64,000 nucleotides of DNA. It comes from Ochromonas danica (Eukaryota; Sar; Chrysophyceae; Chromulinales; Chromulinaceae). How positions within the stretch are numbered: position 1 is the stretch's first letter; each line of letters opens with the position of its first letter. This document shows positions 34,576 to 48,000 of the stretch, one piece after another. The position numbers and the translations under genes were made by a program. The notes below the pieces were generated by a model. The model ran no database searches, was not told the DNA's origin, and worked only from the letters and a program-made list of their open reading frames with translations. Location of the stretch: the NCBI GenBank assembly GCA_015146655.1, contig VKHL01000110.1:1-64000 (forward strand). Direction: 5' to 3'.

Positions 34576-37500
34576 CTAATCCACTTCAACACCAGAAGGA
34601 ACGAGAAAATCTAGCATATCTTCATACGCACAATCATCATCTTCTTCGTCCGTTAACCATTCATCTATAACAGGGTTGCGACTACGCAAGCGCCTTCGAT
34701 CTGCCTTGCGCTTGCGCTTGGGGCGATCAAAGAGAGTATCCTCTTCTCCTTTCTCATCCATACTGGCAGAATCAAGTGACATGGCGACGCTTTTCTTCTT
34801 CAATGCACCGGCAGGATTAACGTGTGTCACAAAATCTTCAACCATGGCCAAAAAGGCAAGAAACTCCACTCGCTACAACATATAAATGGAAGTTAACAAT
34901 AATCAGCACTATTATAAAACTGGTTCCTACCTGGTCCAGCTCTTTTTTCCTTATTTGAGTAGCAAGGTGCCGTAACTTTTGCAAGATTTGATCGATCTTT
35001 TTAATCAGATTAACCAATTTCCCTTTCATTGAGCCTTTTTCCTCCGCTCCAGATGGCGTCTTCTTCGAAACCAGTTCATGCTCGGCCCATAATCTAATTG
35101 CCAACACGGTCTCAGCGCCACGACACTCGGGACTACAGAGGGTGTAGAGACTTGGACAACGAGATACTTCCTTCAAGTCATCCATCTCGCCGCCATCTGG
35201 TTGATTGTCATCATTCTCTAAATAGACAAAGAACAGAGGTGGAGTCATCATACCGCTGCTATCTGTGGCCAAGGCTCTTGCAATCTCCTGAGAAACAACC
35301 TGCAAGAACCTCAAAAATATCGCCAACAGTTGAGCTACCTTACTTCCTTCCAAACGATGAACGATCTCTCGCTCGGAAGAAGTGGAAAATAAAAGTGCGA
35401 AGGAGAGTAAAATCAAATGCGAAATACGCATTGACTCATAGAACTTCATTGCAGCTCCACCGCCTTCTTCCTGTATCTCAGAAGAGTCAATCAGATGATT
35501 CAACGAAGATTGGAGAAAGGTCAAGGCTTCCACCAATATTATCCCACAAAGCTTTTGGTCTTGTAAGCGCAGCCAGAAGTGATCTCTTGCATGGACAAGA
35601 AGCTGAGAAGAGGAAAGAGATTCAGAAGATAACAAGACTGGGATCAAAACCTCGTGATCTGATGAAAACATTGCCTCTGAGAGTTGTTCAAACCATTCAT
35701 CCAAAGAAGACTCTTCCTTCACATGACCATCTTCTACTTCGTTTCCATCATTTTCATTCTCACTGTCATCGTCTCCTTCGCTGCTAAAATCAAAAGAACT
35801 GCGATCGCTCTCAATAGTTTTGATTGAAAAGGCTACACTACAGAGGAGAAAGAGAGTTTTCTGAGTGATATCCTTGACAGAACTAAACAAGTGATTCATT
35901 AGTCACGACACAACAGCATCAACTATATCGATAAAGCTTACCTTGTCTTGAAATACAGCGCTATAAGATCGCTCACAGTCCTTACACCTAGATGTACCAC
36001 AGGTAGTTGTGGTAAGCACTGCAAGATTCTTACAGCTGTGGAGGTAAGATCCACAGCGTCGCCTACGAGTTGATTTATCTCCACCAACTGAGACAAGAGG
36101 TGTAAATGCTCCTATAATACAATACACAGCATTAAATGAAACCCATGAACAAATAAATACTACTTTAGTATGTAGTAGTTGTGCCAAGACAAACCTTGAA
36201 GTCCCTAATCGTTATTCCTTCACGAATACCATAAGCAAGATGAAAAGAGCAAAATTCAGTCATTGTTTGAAGGCTCCTTTTGACAGAGAACAGGTTTGCT
36301 TCATCACAGTTTGAGCCGATCTTCGTCTTCCAGGGAGCACAATACATGACTAAGAGTCTGGTCCATTCATATCTCAATAGAACAGTAAGGTGCTTTAAAT
36401 GAGGGTGACAATGCTTATCTCGAGGTAAAGAAGAAGGAAACAATGACTGCAAATGCACAACAAACTTCTCAAAGCACCCCACTCTTCCCTTTTGAGATGT
36501 ATTATGATCCTCATAATATTCATGATATTCGCCATAGTAGTCATCTTCATCGCTATCAACACACAGCTTGTTGTCTTCATCCATTCCTGTCAACTTCACG
36601 AGAATAGACTTGCGAAGAAGATCCTTAGGAGTTTGTTTGAAGTGTTCCTCAATTGTTGAGCATGTCAGCTGTTGACAAAAGAAAAACAGTGTTTCAATCA
36701 ATGACCAAGATAGATCACATTGGTGATAAGCCAAGGAATCAGCTTGTAGCCATGGATCAAGAGAAGAGGTTGACCAATGTTCTACTGAAGTGGCCAGTTC
36801 AGAGCAAATACAAATCAAACTAGACAGAACCAACTCTTGATCTGCTACAGACTTGTTAAGAAAAGCTCTCGACCAATCTACTTCTTTCAAATTGTATAGC
36901 TCCAAGAGTGATCTTCCTTCATATTTGTCTACGGGATGAAGCTGACTGATTTGCATTGACAATAACTCCAACAATTGCTGCACAGGCAAGCAAGAGACTT
37001 TAGTTATCTCTCCTTCAACCTCTACGTCTGGACTATTATTGGATAATGCTGTGAACTGTTCACTATTCAATCTTCGCGCACTAAAAGTTTGTAATTTAGG
37101 AAACGTTGCGACTTCCTCATTCGTCACTCGTCCAATCGCTAAGAGACACGCTGTCTGCATGCTGGCTAAGATGGTTGCACAGTTTAGATAAGATCCGCCT
37201 AGAAAGGAGAGGGTTGACATAAGCTTCTTAACTATAACAAGGATGAGGATGGAAACTCACCAGAAGCACTGCCCACATGAGAAGAAGAGTCCATCAGAAG
37301 CAAACGCATTAGTCCAGCAAGAACTTGATACGACATGACATACACAATGGACGGCTCCCCAAGGTTATTCAACGCACTGACTATTATAATGATTAGATAA
37401 TACAAAAAGCAAACGTAAAGAGCAAAGGATAGGAGAAGGTCAAATAACACAGAACAGAAGAAATATGCCATACCTGTTATTGGACATGGCTCAATTAAGT

Positions 37501-39739
37501 CCCAGACAGCTTGCAAGACCTCCCAGATACCTTTCAATGGTTCTTGCTTCGTTAGCAAATCTTCATGATGTGATGACTCTTCTAAAGATGATGTCATTAC
37601 TCGTGAGCATAAATAGGCTACATTGTGGTCAAGTACATCTCTACTCAGTTTCCCTTGTATACAAGCTAGTATGTGTAAGGTTGCAGTCCAGTTCTCTAAC
37701 AGACAATACTCTTTGCTTTCTCGATAACTTCCATTCGATATGATGAGCTTTGGAGTGAAGAGCTTGTCAATCGCAAAGCTACGACCTGAGGCTATCCTAT
37801 AGACAGTCTCATCGAGTCGTGGAGCATAGAGATGATCCATCTTCTTCTTCCAGGCATGCATCACTATTGTCATTGCTTCACGATCAACCAAGATGGAATC
37901 CGACAAGTAAATCAAATCGAGAAGATTGGGAACAGACACTAACTTCTTCACTGGCCAGGCTTGGATGAAATCATGATGGAAAGATGGTGACAATCTTGCA
38001 AGAATGGCAATATCTGGGACATGAGTAACAAGAGCATTTAACTGACCTAGATCAATCATTACTCTTTGAATCACCTTACAGTGATTCATATGCTCCATAA
38101 GAATATCCAAAATACGTGTTTTGCTTTCTACAGATAATTCATTTATCAACCACCACACAATAGATGATGAGAGATCATCATCACAGTCGTCTATTCCACC
38201 CCTTGTATTATCATCGTTAACGACCATGTTCTGTTCTTCTTGTAATAAATCACACCAGATATGAAGCATTGTCAATTCTCTGTCAGAAATGCATTCTCTC
38301 ACTGTTGTCTTGACTTTTCTCCAGACCATCATATTCACTTTCATACGATCACAACTTAATCGTCTTTCTTCTCGACTTAACCAATGAAGAATAGTTGATA
38401 ACCAAAACACATAATTCAAAGTTTGGGGGAGAGGAAGGCCATGTGTTGAACAAAGTATCTGACGATGCATAGTTTCGACCACTTTCCAGTCTTCTAACCA
38501 AATATTCATATGAAACAATATCCTGTCTATTATCACTTCTCTGAGAGAGCTGGATGAATCATTGCTAGTCATAATATGAAAGAGAAGGCTATTCCTCAAC
38601 CTTCCCTGCTCATCTGAAGAATAAGACATTGAACAGTTCGATAGAGTGAGTAAGACTCTTAGCAGCTCATCATTATCATCTTCTTCTTTAGCCTTTCTAT
38701 CCTCGTTAGATGATACTGTCCTTGTAGGAGATGTTAGAAAGGGAAAGGGAAATGGCAGAGTGATCAGAGAAGGAGAGAAGCAAGAGGAAGGCTTGGGGTT
38801 GGCAAAACATGACAAAGTCAACAGCCATCGAGCAGTGCTGAGCAAGCTAGAAGGAGGTGGTAATCCACAAGGTAGATTTTTGAGTGATAATACCAAGTCA
38901 TTATGAAGCCAAGAGAGAAGACTTCGAAACCATCCGATTCTATTGACACCATTCTGAGTATTGATATCAAGCCAAGTCATGACTACCTCTATATGACCTC
39001 CATCCACCAAACAAGATAGCAGAGCTAGTACTTCCACCTCTGACAATATCCTTATTAGCAACATGTTAAAGATAGTGATTAGATTAGCATGACATCATGC
39101 AGGGTAGGGTGGATTGTCACCTGCTGGTCTTCCACAAGTCTTCCACAATAGCCATGAAGCGACTGAATCGAGGCAAGTCCAGGTCTGTTCCTTCTGCTAA
39201 GTGCTTCAAACGATCCTATCTCACATCACACAGATAGGATGGTACTCATTGATGAGCATGAAGGATGGATGGTTTAATTCACATTACTGTGATGTCTTGC
39301 TCACCTTGTAGCAGAGCAGATGATCAGCTGCCATCAAGTCTTTCCACTCTCTCAATCCAAAGACAACATCTAATGCTATCTTATCTTTCCATTTCAACCA
39401 GAAGAGATCATCTAACAGAGATTCAATGGTTTTGCTCGGATCAGCAGGAAGAACTTGAGCGATAGTATGCATTAGAGCAGGGATGTCACAAGAGACAGTG
39501 ACATCATCTTCCAACACTGCCTGCTTTAGTCTATTCACTGCTCTAGTCAATGTTGACTCGGTCGACTGAGAGGAGTGAGTGAGGGGAAGGGAGTGTGCGT
39601 GGAGTTGACAAGCCAGCCAATGATCTTCCACTTGACCACTTACCATCCCCTGCCACAATGACTCCTCCTGTTTCCAATCCTCTTCTCGAGGATATCTATT
39701 ATCCATTACATACATACGAACTCTACCTCGACTAGTCAA
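34576..39739 (-). CDS. Unrecognised large helical-repeat protein, 1549 aa, nuclear-type tail
   Basis: Eight exons, in transcript order, are 39739-39305, 39215-39121, 39050-37474, 37380-37261, 37198-36195, 36111-35942, 35882-34931 and 34872-34576. They sum to 4650 nt with every phase matching. The splice acceptor at 39051 is weak. The protein is a long series of amphipathic helices with many Leu, Trp and Cys, consistent with a HEAT-like solenoid. Acidic loops occur at about 36520-36560 and 35735-35790 (+ coordinates). The C-terminus has a bipartite basic cluster, RPKRKRKADRRRLRSRN, followed by an acidic segment with WLTDEEDDDCAYEDMLDFL. This suggests a nuclear protein. I considered FANCI/FANCD2-type solenoids because they share size and a basic/acidic tail, but found no block I could align, so no name is given. 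Confidence 0.8.
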
Positions 39740-39896
39740 AGTCAGTACTGCTTCGTGTAGTCAGTGCTTTTCCTTTTGAAACAAGACCAACTATTATTAC
39801 TACCCAGCGCAATGGATGACCGATACCAGCCAAATATGCACAAAATAAAATAAAATCCATTCCCCTTCCTCATGGATTCCTCAAAACTCAAAAGCA

Positions 39897-41172
39897 ATGG
39901 CACACAACATCATCTTATTCAATCCTAAAACGGGAGATCCACTTCCACTGCAGGAACGCTGCTGCACCTATTGTGGTGCTATGGTTCCTCCAGGAGGATT
40001 TACTGGACGTTGTCCTTGTCCTCAACAATCTCAAGGTAAGGTAGGTGATATCATTCTTTAATCTCATCTATTGCTTCGACTGTTACATTATTTATTCCCA
40101 CTGTTTCTGACCGTCCGCTATGTTTTTCTCTTTCATTTCCTCGTCTTTTTCAGGTGAAATTGTATGAATCCGCTGCTGGACCGGCAGGTACGCTATTTCC
40201 GCCACGCAATTTTGTTTGCTGGTTTGTTCCATTGTTTACCACTATTTATTATTTACTTATTATTTTTATTTCGCACGTTTAGAGTTGGCAGATGTAGTAG
40301 CAGAGATGGTCGTGACGAAATTGAAAGAGAAAGAGAAGGCCGAGAAAGATCGTGCAATCGCTCTACAGACAAGTTGGCTTAAACGTCGTCATCGGAGATC
40401 CTCTTAATGCTGAGGGTGGAGCAAGCTTTGAAAGATTTTGCTGGGGCGGTCGAAGTGAGGACGAAGGTCTTCCTGATGCTCGCACTCATATTGAGAATCA
40501 ACTAGAGAAATTTGGCGTTCATATTGGCAGGGGTGGATACAAGGTTCTTGATGTTCATAAGAATAAGCAGCTGCTGGATGTAAGTGACGAGAAGATTGGT
40601 GAAATCAGCGGGGGCACGTGGTTCCATTCAAGACTGCCGATGCAAGTATCAGCAGGGGCGTCAGTGTTCTGTGGGAGCTAAAGACGGAAGTGGATAAATC
40701 TGAGCAGCCTGATGCCTTGATGCAGTTTGAGCCGCAAGGCTGCCTTGAGTTGCTTGCTGCGAGGTGTCTCTCGGACCAGCCTGGAGTGCTTGTGGTCATC
40801 ACTGATCTCGTATCTGGCGCGGTGCTATTGGAAGTTGCCTATAACCAACAATTTGCAGCATTTGATGTGTTGGAGCACAAACTGACACTAGACGAGATGG
40901 GCTACATGGTGGCTAAGTTTCTCTCTGAGACCGCTGTCCCAGATGCTAGCTTTCGTCCTATTGATGAGCAGAACCCCCGCGACTTTCCTGTTATTACCTT
41001 TAAGAAGACCAAACTGAGCCACGACATAGGTCTGGCACTGGAGCATTTTAATGACATGGCTGCCGACACTGAGCCTAACTCCAGAGAACGCGCTTACCTC
41101 GTAGAACAGTTGTTCAGGTCAATGGAGGTGCCTCGCATGCCTACAATAGTACACTACTCCATGTATTCGTAG
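39897..41172 (+). CDS. Unrecognised protein with N-terminal cysteine-rich (zinc-ribbon-like) segment; gene model uncertain
   Basis: Supported exons are 39897-40040 (MAHNIILFNPKTGDPLPLQE, then RCCTYCGAMVPPGG...GRCPCP), 40154-40187 and one starting at 40283. The four spaced cysteines suggest a zinc ribbon. From 40283 a helical, Lys/Glu-rich stretch is read, but the frame closes at 40407. A good protein-like frame one base over covers about 40370-40608 (GDPLNAEGGASFERFCWGG..., GKYKVLDVHKNKQ-like), and the first frame resumes to the stop at 41172 (VVPFKTADASISRGVSVLWE, ELLAARCLSDQPGVLVVITD). Either two very short introns or two compensating single-base shifts are needed. The C-terminal half is well behaved and ends MPTIVHYSMYS. 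Function unknown. The gene is divergent from the 1549-aa protein gene. Confidence 0.6.
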
Positions 41173-42050
41173 TTGTAACGGCGCTGTTCTCGCTATTCTT
41201 CGCTAGCTATTCCTTTACATATATGATAGTGTTCTGTAACGTAGACTAATCCTAATTTGCAGTTAACTGTGCAACTTCTTACAACTTCATGTTGATATCA
41301 TCCAATCCTATCTAATATCATCTTATCCACTCTATCCCTCACTATCACAACATCCAAATGTCTTCAGCTGATACTCGCTCCACTTCTTCCCTCACCTCAC
41401 CTCTTCTCACCTCCTCTCCATGAACTAGGTCTGTAGTAGACCTTACCTCTACTCTTCATCACAAGTCATCTATCTTGCTATAGTGTGATGGCTTTCCTAG
41501 GTCTTAGTTTATCTTATCATACCCATGCACCTAGCTTGCTAATTATAAATCACCTCGTAGTAACTTGATTGCAGCGGAAGAGTGCTTGTTGGCTACAGAA
41601 ACTCAGTCTGCTGGGCATTACATTGCATCAGACAGGACTTTGTAGCTACTGTACCTTTATCTACACCATGAACTATACCAAGTTATAGACTGGTTAGGTT
41701 AGTTTTAGAAGGGCAGAATGGAACCACATGCCATCTTGATGAGTATGGAGTAGTGTTAGTAACAATAGCTTACTACGTACAGTAGTATACCATAACAAAG
41801 ACTTTATTTATCTTATTTTGAAAGCTTACTATCCAGCCAACAAGAAGAAGGCAAGGGGGACAGTAAGACAGAGTAGACTAGAGTAGACTACGACATATTT
41901 CACCAGACATCATGATATACTGTACTAGTCTAGCTACTGTACATGTAGTAGTATTCTCTTCTTCTTCTTCATCATCTCACACACAATAATCATTATATCT
42001 CACAAACAAGGAATAATATAGACTATGCAAACAACAACAACTACTGTATC
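41173..42050. other. Convergent intergenic region, 878 bp, largest gap of the window
   Basis: This lies between two convergent stops. It contains short direct words (ACCTCTCACC/TCTCACCTCC near 41390-41420, TAGAGTAGACTA near 41875-41890) but no ORF, RNA-gene hairpin set or mobile-element end that I can support. Confidence 0.55.
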
Positions 42051-45000
42051 TTAGTAATCTGTTTGCATGAGAATTGCAGTTCCTGTCAAAACCCATTTAC
42101 TGCAAGGATCAACTGTCTTCAAAGTAGCTAAGAAGACATAAGTATTGCCTCGGAAAGAGGTGATGTAGACTGGGCATTCATAGATATCATGTTGTCTACG
42201 CAGATAACCTACAGCAGAAGGTTCCCAACTAGGCTGTACAGCCACAGCTTTGACGTAAATCACAGGAAGAGGAGGAAGCAACTCTTTGAGGCGACTGTCC
42301 ACCAAACAACCTGCCACTTGTGTGCCTGTGATTAGCTCTGGCTCACCTGCTTCATCTCCTACTGGCCAACGAGCACCTTCAATATAGAATCCATGCACAA
42401 ACGCACCATCTACAGGATAGTAATCGATAGCATCAGGTTTGAGGAAAGTGCTCACATGTGTTTCCGTGGTCATCTGATCCAAAGGCATGCCTGTACGACG
42501 AGCAGTCACTTGCATGACAGCTGTCAAATAGGATGTTGGATTAAACAATCCTGGTAACCAGACTGAGAAAGGTGTAATCAAATCAGTACTCCATTTAGCA
42601 AGTTGTTGAATACGTTGCATCATATCAGCAAACTGAGAGATCAAATTCTTCATGGAAGGCCATGCTTTTGATTCCCAACGACATTGAGAGAAAGGATTTC
42701 TTCCTGGCCATTGGTTAATACTGATTGCCTTGATGAGATCCTCCATTGGTTGAGACATATTGAGCTGTCCTTTCATACCTTTGTCCAATTCAATCAACGA
42801 TCTTCTGATCTCAGAGATCAAACCATTCATTCGTTGACATTCTTGTAAAGCCACGACAACGAAAGGGCCAGACTCTTGAGAAAGCAATGGCTGAGCTAGC
42901 TCCATGATAGTCAGCATAGAGAAAGGTTCGGGTAAGGTCTTGAGGAAGTAGTCCATGGACTCCTTCACTTGAGAAGTACCACTTCCACCTCCTCCACCTC
43001 CACCACCTCCTCCGCCACCGCCTAAGGAAAGAATAGTTTCGAAGATTGTTGTAGTCCAGTTAGTCAAGTAACCAATCTCAGCATTAGGATGTAAGCCAAA
43101 CATAGTGGGTGAGTCTTGTGGGAGCTTCTCTTCCACATACGTGAGATAGCCTTCATAGTCAAGAGTGGTCGGATCAGGCGATTTGAATCCTGGACCAAGT
43201 TCCAAGAAGTTGAAGAGTTGATCATTGACTAAGACAGACAGATAGGAGTTGCAAGTACGACGATCCCAAGCATCTGTAATATGACCACCATACATAATCT
43301 CCCCAAAAATATAACGTAAATCATCCCATGGCACAGTAGGATTTGCTTCAAGATAGGCTTGTAAGACATTAGCACAAATAGTGAGATCACCGGTATTGAA
43401 TGAGTATTTACGAGACCATCCTTGCTGACCAAATCGTCTTCTACCCAAGACAATCGAATGGAACCAACACAAGGCAAAGAGACAAGCTTTAAACTCATTC
43501 TTCTTAGGACATTCTTCAATACGTTCATGAGAGAAGTTTGCCCAACCACGAGTAATGTTTGACTTGATATCAGATGGTGCTTCATTAGCTACTTTAACAG
43601 CACTTTGCATAAGAGATTCAGGCATGTTCTTCCAAGAGGCAATAGGTGGTGGTTCAGCAGAGATGAAACAACGGAAGTCTGGATGAGCATTTTCTTGTAC
43701 AACTTCCAACAATCGTTCTAACTTGGGTACCCATGATTGCATAAGATGACAGTTTTGTAACATGACCTATTAGACCAAACACAACCAACACACACACACA
43801 CACACACACACACATTGTCAACTCCATTTGGTCATGTAAATAGTAAAGGAGAGAATCCCTCTTACCCATCCTCCATTCTTTGCAAAAGTTTCAACAACTG
43901 CTTCAGCAGGTTTTTCTTGACCTTGTCCCATAGAAATATTCTTGAAATTACCATTTTCAAAGGTAACACCTTTTTCTTTACCTAACGTCTCTACCCATGG
44001 TGTAGGATCTACACCAGCAAAGAGGACGAAGAAAGTTGGTGTTTGATTACTAGTCTCAGCAAAAGTCGCACCCATATCAAAAGGTTTCTGGAAGACATAA
44101 TCCTTGCCCATAATCTCTTGAATCCAATTTCTCAATGCGGTAGTGACACGATCAGGACGCATCGCTCTTAATAGAATGAGACGATCAAAGGCTGATAACA
44201 CTTTCTGATAGTCACCGGGGAATTTGGCATTTTCAGGCATTTCACTATCAAACCATTTCTGCCATTCATCAGAATCAGATTGCATGTTATCACCTAAGGA
44301 AGAGAACTTCTTTAAGCCTTCTAAAGCCTTAATACGTGGCCAGATAGCAGATGGCATCCATTCATGTAGAGGTCCCATGTTACCTGGATCAGGACTTACT
44401 TTACCTTCAATAAGATATTCCACTTCTTCACCTGTTAGTTTACCATCATTAACAGCAATACGTAATGTTAAGATGGTAGCAACGGTAAGCTTATCCGTTT
44501 CAAAGACACCTCGTCTAACATAATTGAAGACTGTACGAGTGATACTATCAATCAATACTTGACATCTCGTTGCTAATTCTGCATCAGATGCTTCAGGTTT
44601 TTCTTCTATTACTTCACCTGCTTCATTTAAAATAGGTTCAGGATCAACTTTAGGAACAAGATCAATACCACGATAGAAGACTGTAGTGAAAGCTTCTAAT
44701 GAATAGATATAATAGGTATGAATCTTAACCAAATCATTCATTAAGAAGAATAACAAACTTGATCGATTAGCTACACCACGATATTTCTCACTTGTCATTT
44801 TAATTGTTGCTTGTGTTTGAGCTGCTTGAACTTGTTTAATTGCAATATCATTTGCAATTCGTTTTGTTTCTTCTAAACCTTCAATTAATTCAACATCTTC
44901 TGTAATATCACCTTGTGCAATAGCTAGTTTATATAAGATATTATCTTCTAATTCTTTAATCTTGATAGTAAAGTCGTTCTGTTGTTTAACAAGATCTTCT

Positions 45001-48000
45001 GATAATAACGCAAGATCTAAACGTTCCTTACGTACGACTAATGCTAACAGTTGATCTTCCAAACCCGCTGCTGTTACAGTAAAGTTGATTAAAGTCGTCT
45101 CAGCTTGAATCTCAGGAGGATAATGAGGATTTGATAGCTTGGTATGAAGGAAGAGACGGAAATCTTTATGGAATTCTACTTCTGTATCACCTAATTTAAG
45201 GTAAAGCTTCTTACCACGTTTAATAACCGCACGTTGAATAACAGGATTGAGAACAGCATCAATTGATTCACCAATATTTTCAATAAGAATTGTATTACCA
45301 TTCTCTAATGCTCTTTCAAGTTTTCTTAAAAGATCATTTTGACCCAAACGTACAACTTGTAAATTACGATCAGCACCAGACTCTTTTTGTCTTAACCATT
45401 TAATACCTTGTAATTGTGGATCAATAATTAATGGCCAACGTGCTGAATTACAAACAATTGCACCATTTTCAACAGAGACTTGATCAGCAGGAAGTCCTTC
45501 AGCACCCCAAGTTGCAATTTCTGCTGCTGTAGTTAAAATACGTAAAGGATCTGCTGCAGGTGATAATGGAATTCGTACACCTTCTCCTAATGCTTTTTGT
45601 AAATTCTCTTGTAGATAAGGTGTAAAATATTGAGTCATCAATTTATCACGAAAGACTTTGGTAAAAGGACCAACATAAGAGATAAATGCTGCCGCTAGAA
45701 GGACATCACCTGTTAATAACTCTTTATCAGCTTCCATTGTAACAATATTCTCTGCCCAACGAACATTTTCAGATGCTAATGCATTTGTTAAACGTTGTGC
45801 TAAATCTAATTTCTTTTGACCACGTTCAACAGTCTCTAATGCTTCTTGTTTTTCTGTATTAGCAGCATTTAAATCAGATGTCAATTGTGCTAACTTAGAT
45901 TCTAATTCAGCAACTTGTTCTTTGACTGTCTTTAATTGATTATTAGCAGTCTCTAATTGATCATTAGCTTCTTGTAAAGCCTTTCTCTTTGGTTCCACCG
46001 TGACAACAACTTCATAATAGAGGACAATGTTCAAGATAAACGAACATAAGCCTGCTGCTGCTTTATTCTTTGTTAGAATGATTTCAGGAGTGAAATGTTC
46101 TAACTTGGTTAACTCTTTCACTTCAATGAAGTTCATACGAGGAATAGTACGTTCATCAATACCAGTCTTGATATTCTTTAAGTATTCAATATATTCAGGA
46201 ATGGAACCTAACAGTTGCTTCTTACAAGCATCCCAACTTTTGTCTTTCACTTTACCATTCTTTTGCACGACAACATTAGGATGAACACCAGCTAAGAGAA
46301 CCATTGTAGCTGCGAAGATATCATCCACACCTGCTGGAGGTTTAGCCATAGTCTTAGCTTCTCCAAGATCTTTCTTATCCAAAGTATTCAAAGCAGCCAT
46401 GGCAGCTTCGACCATAGGCTCAGCCTTGGCAAGATCTTCTTCAGTTGATCGTTGCTTCTCCATGACATCTGCCTGGATAATTGCCACTTCTTTAGCTTGC
46501 ACTTGAGCTTTAGCAGTCTCCACTTCTACGATTGCTTTCTCTTTAGAGACAACATCAGCAATTCCTTCAGCTACAGAGCGCTTTTGATCTGCTTCTTCCA
46601 AGGAAACCTTGAGATCAGCTTCAATACGTGTGACAGCTTCAGCTGTTTCCTTTAATTTCAACAAACCTTTGGCAAGACGTTCAATCCCTGCATTTGCTTC
46701 TTCACGCTTTGATCCCAACAAATTGTTGTACAACTTTAACAATTCCAAAAAGGATTTTGGTGTGGTATAGACAAATCTACGTTCAACTTGTCGGAACTTA
46801 TTGGCCATGTCGTTCACTTGAGTGAAAGAGAAAGGCAAGAAGTTCTCAATGACACCTCTCACTTGGTCAGATCCAAGCTTCAGATGGGACAAGAACTTCT
46901 TACCGACACTATAGAGAGCCTCGTGAGGCCAAGGTTGGAACCAGTCGATGACAGTACAGTTGACAATGGCAGGGAATTTACGAGCACGAGTACGGAAAGC
47001 ATCACCCACAGGAGAGAATGCCAAAACAACATGAAGGTTACGACGAATCTCACTGATGAAGAACTCCCAGCAGTTATTGCGGTCAGGGACTTTACCCAAC
47101 GCTTTAACCTTATTCGTCACTGCGTTGATAAGGCCATCAACTTCATCATTAGCGAAGAGATCGGGTACATTACCACTGGCTAAGAGATCGTTAATATAGA
47201 CCAGGAAGCGTTCATTAGTAATCTGTGAGTCCGTGAGTAAGAACATGATGCCTTCTTCCTTAAGACCTGCTTTGTTGTACATACCCTTGAGATCTTCTTT
47301 GAGATCACTTAGACCATAGGTGGAGGAGATCACAATTTGAACAACTTTAAAGCCACAGATAAATGCAGCCAATCGAGAGAGCGACTGTTTTCCTGATCCA
47401 CCCACACCGACTAACAGTGCATGACCACCTGGATTCATAATCACACGAACAATACGAGCAATATGTTTCATAGCATCCTCGAATAACACCAAGTCCATAT
47501 TAGCATTCGTCTCATTGTACTCACGAAGAGCATCTTCCAAGACAGTATTTAATTTGGTTAAGGACTTCACCATATCATATACCTTATCTTGAATATTCTC
47601 TGCAAAGTGACAGAAGATTAAAGGATCTGCATTCTCTGATGAATAAAACCTGGCTACATTATAATTGGGGAAGATCTTCTTCTGTTGACTTTGTACAATA
47701 TTATTGTACTTTGCTAAATCTTCATAAGAGACAAGACGATCTCCATAGACACGTTCTGATTCATGTAGCCAAAGATGAACAAACTTCTCAGGTGCTTTAA
47801 ATTGTGATGGGGCAGAGACTAAGAGACCTTGGAAGACGTTGCTAATATGACGAATGTTAAACTATTCCATCAACCAACACAACAACAACAGATGTCAGAC
47901 ACAAGCTCAGAAATAAACCCTGATAGGCTAGCAATGCTTACCTCGTAATGGAAGTTCTGCGCTGTCTTACGGAAGTTTGTCATGACTTCACGATGTAAAG

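Noticed and set aside
34576-39739. FANCI or FANCD2 identity for the 1549-aa protein
   Set aside because: Size and basic/acidic tail are similar in kind, but no conserved block could be aligned by eye, so the name would be a guess.
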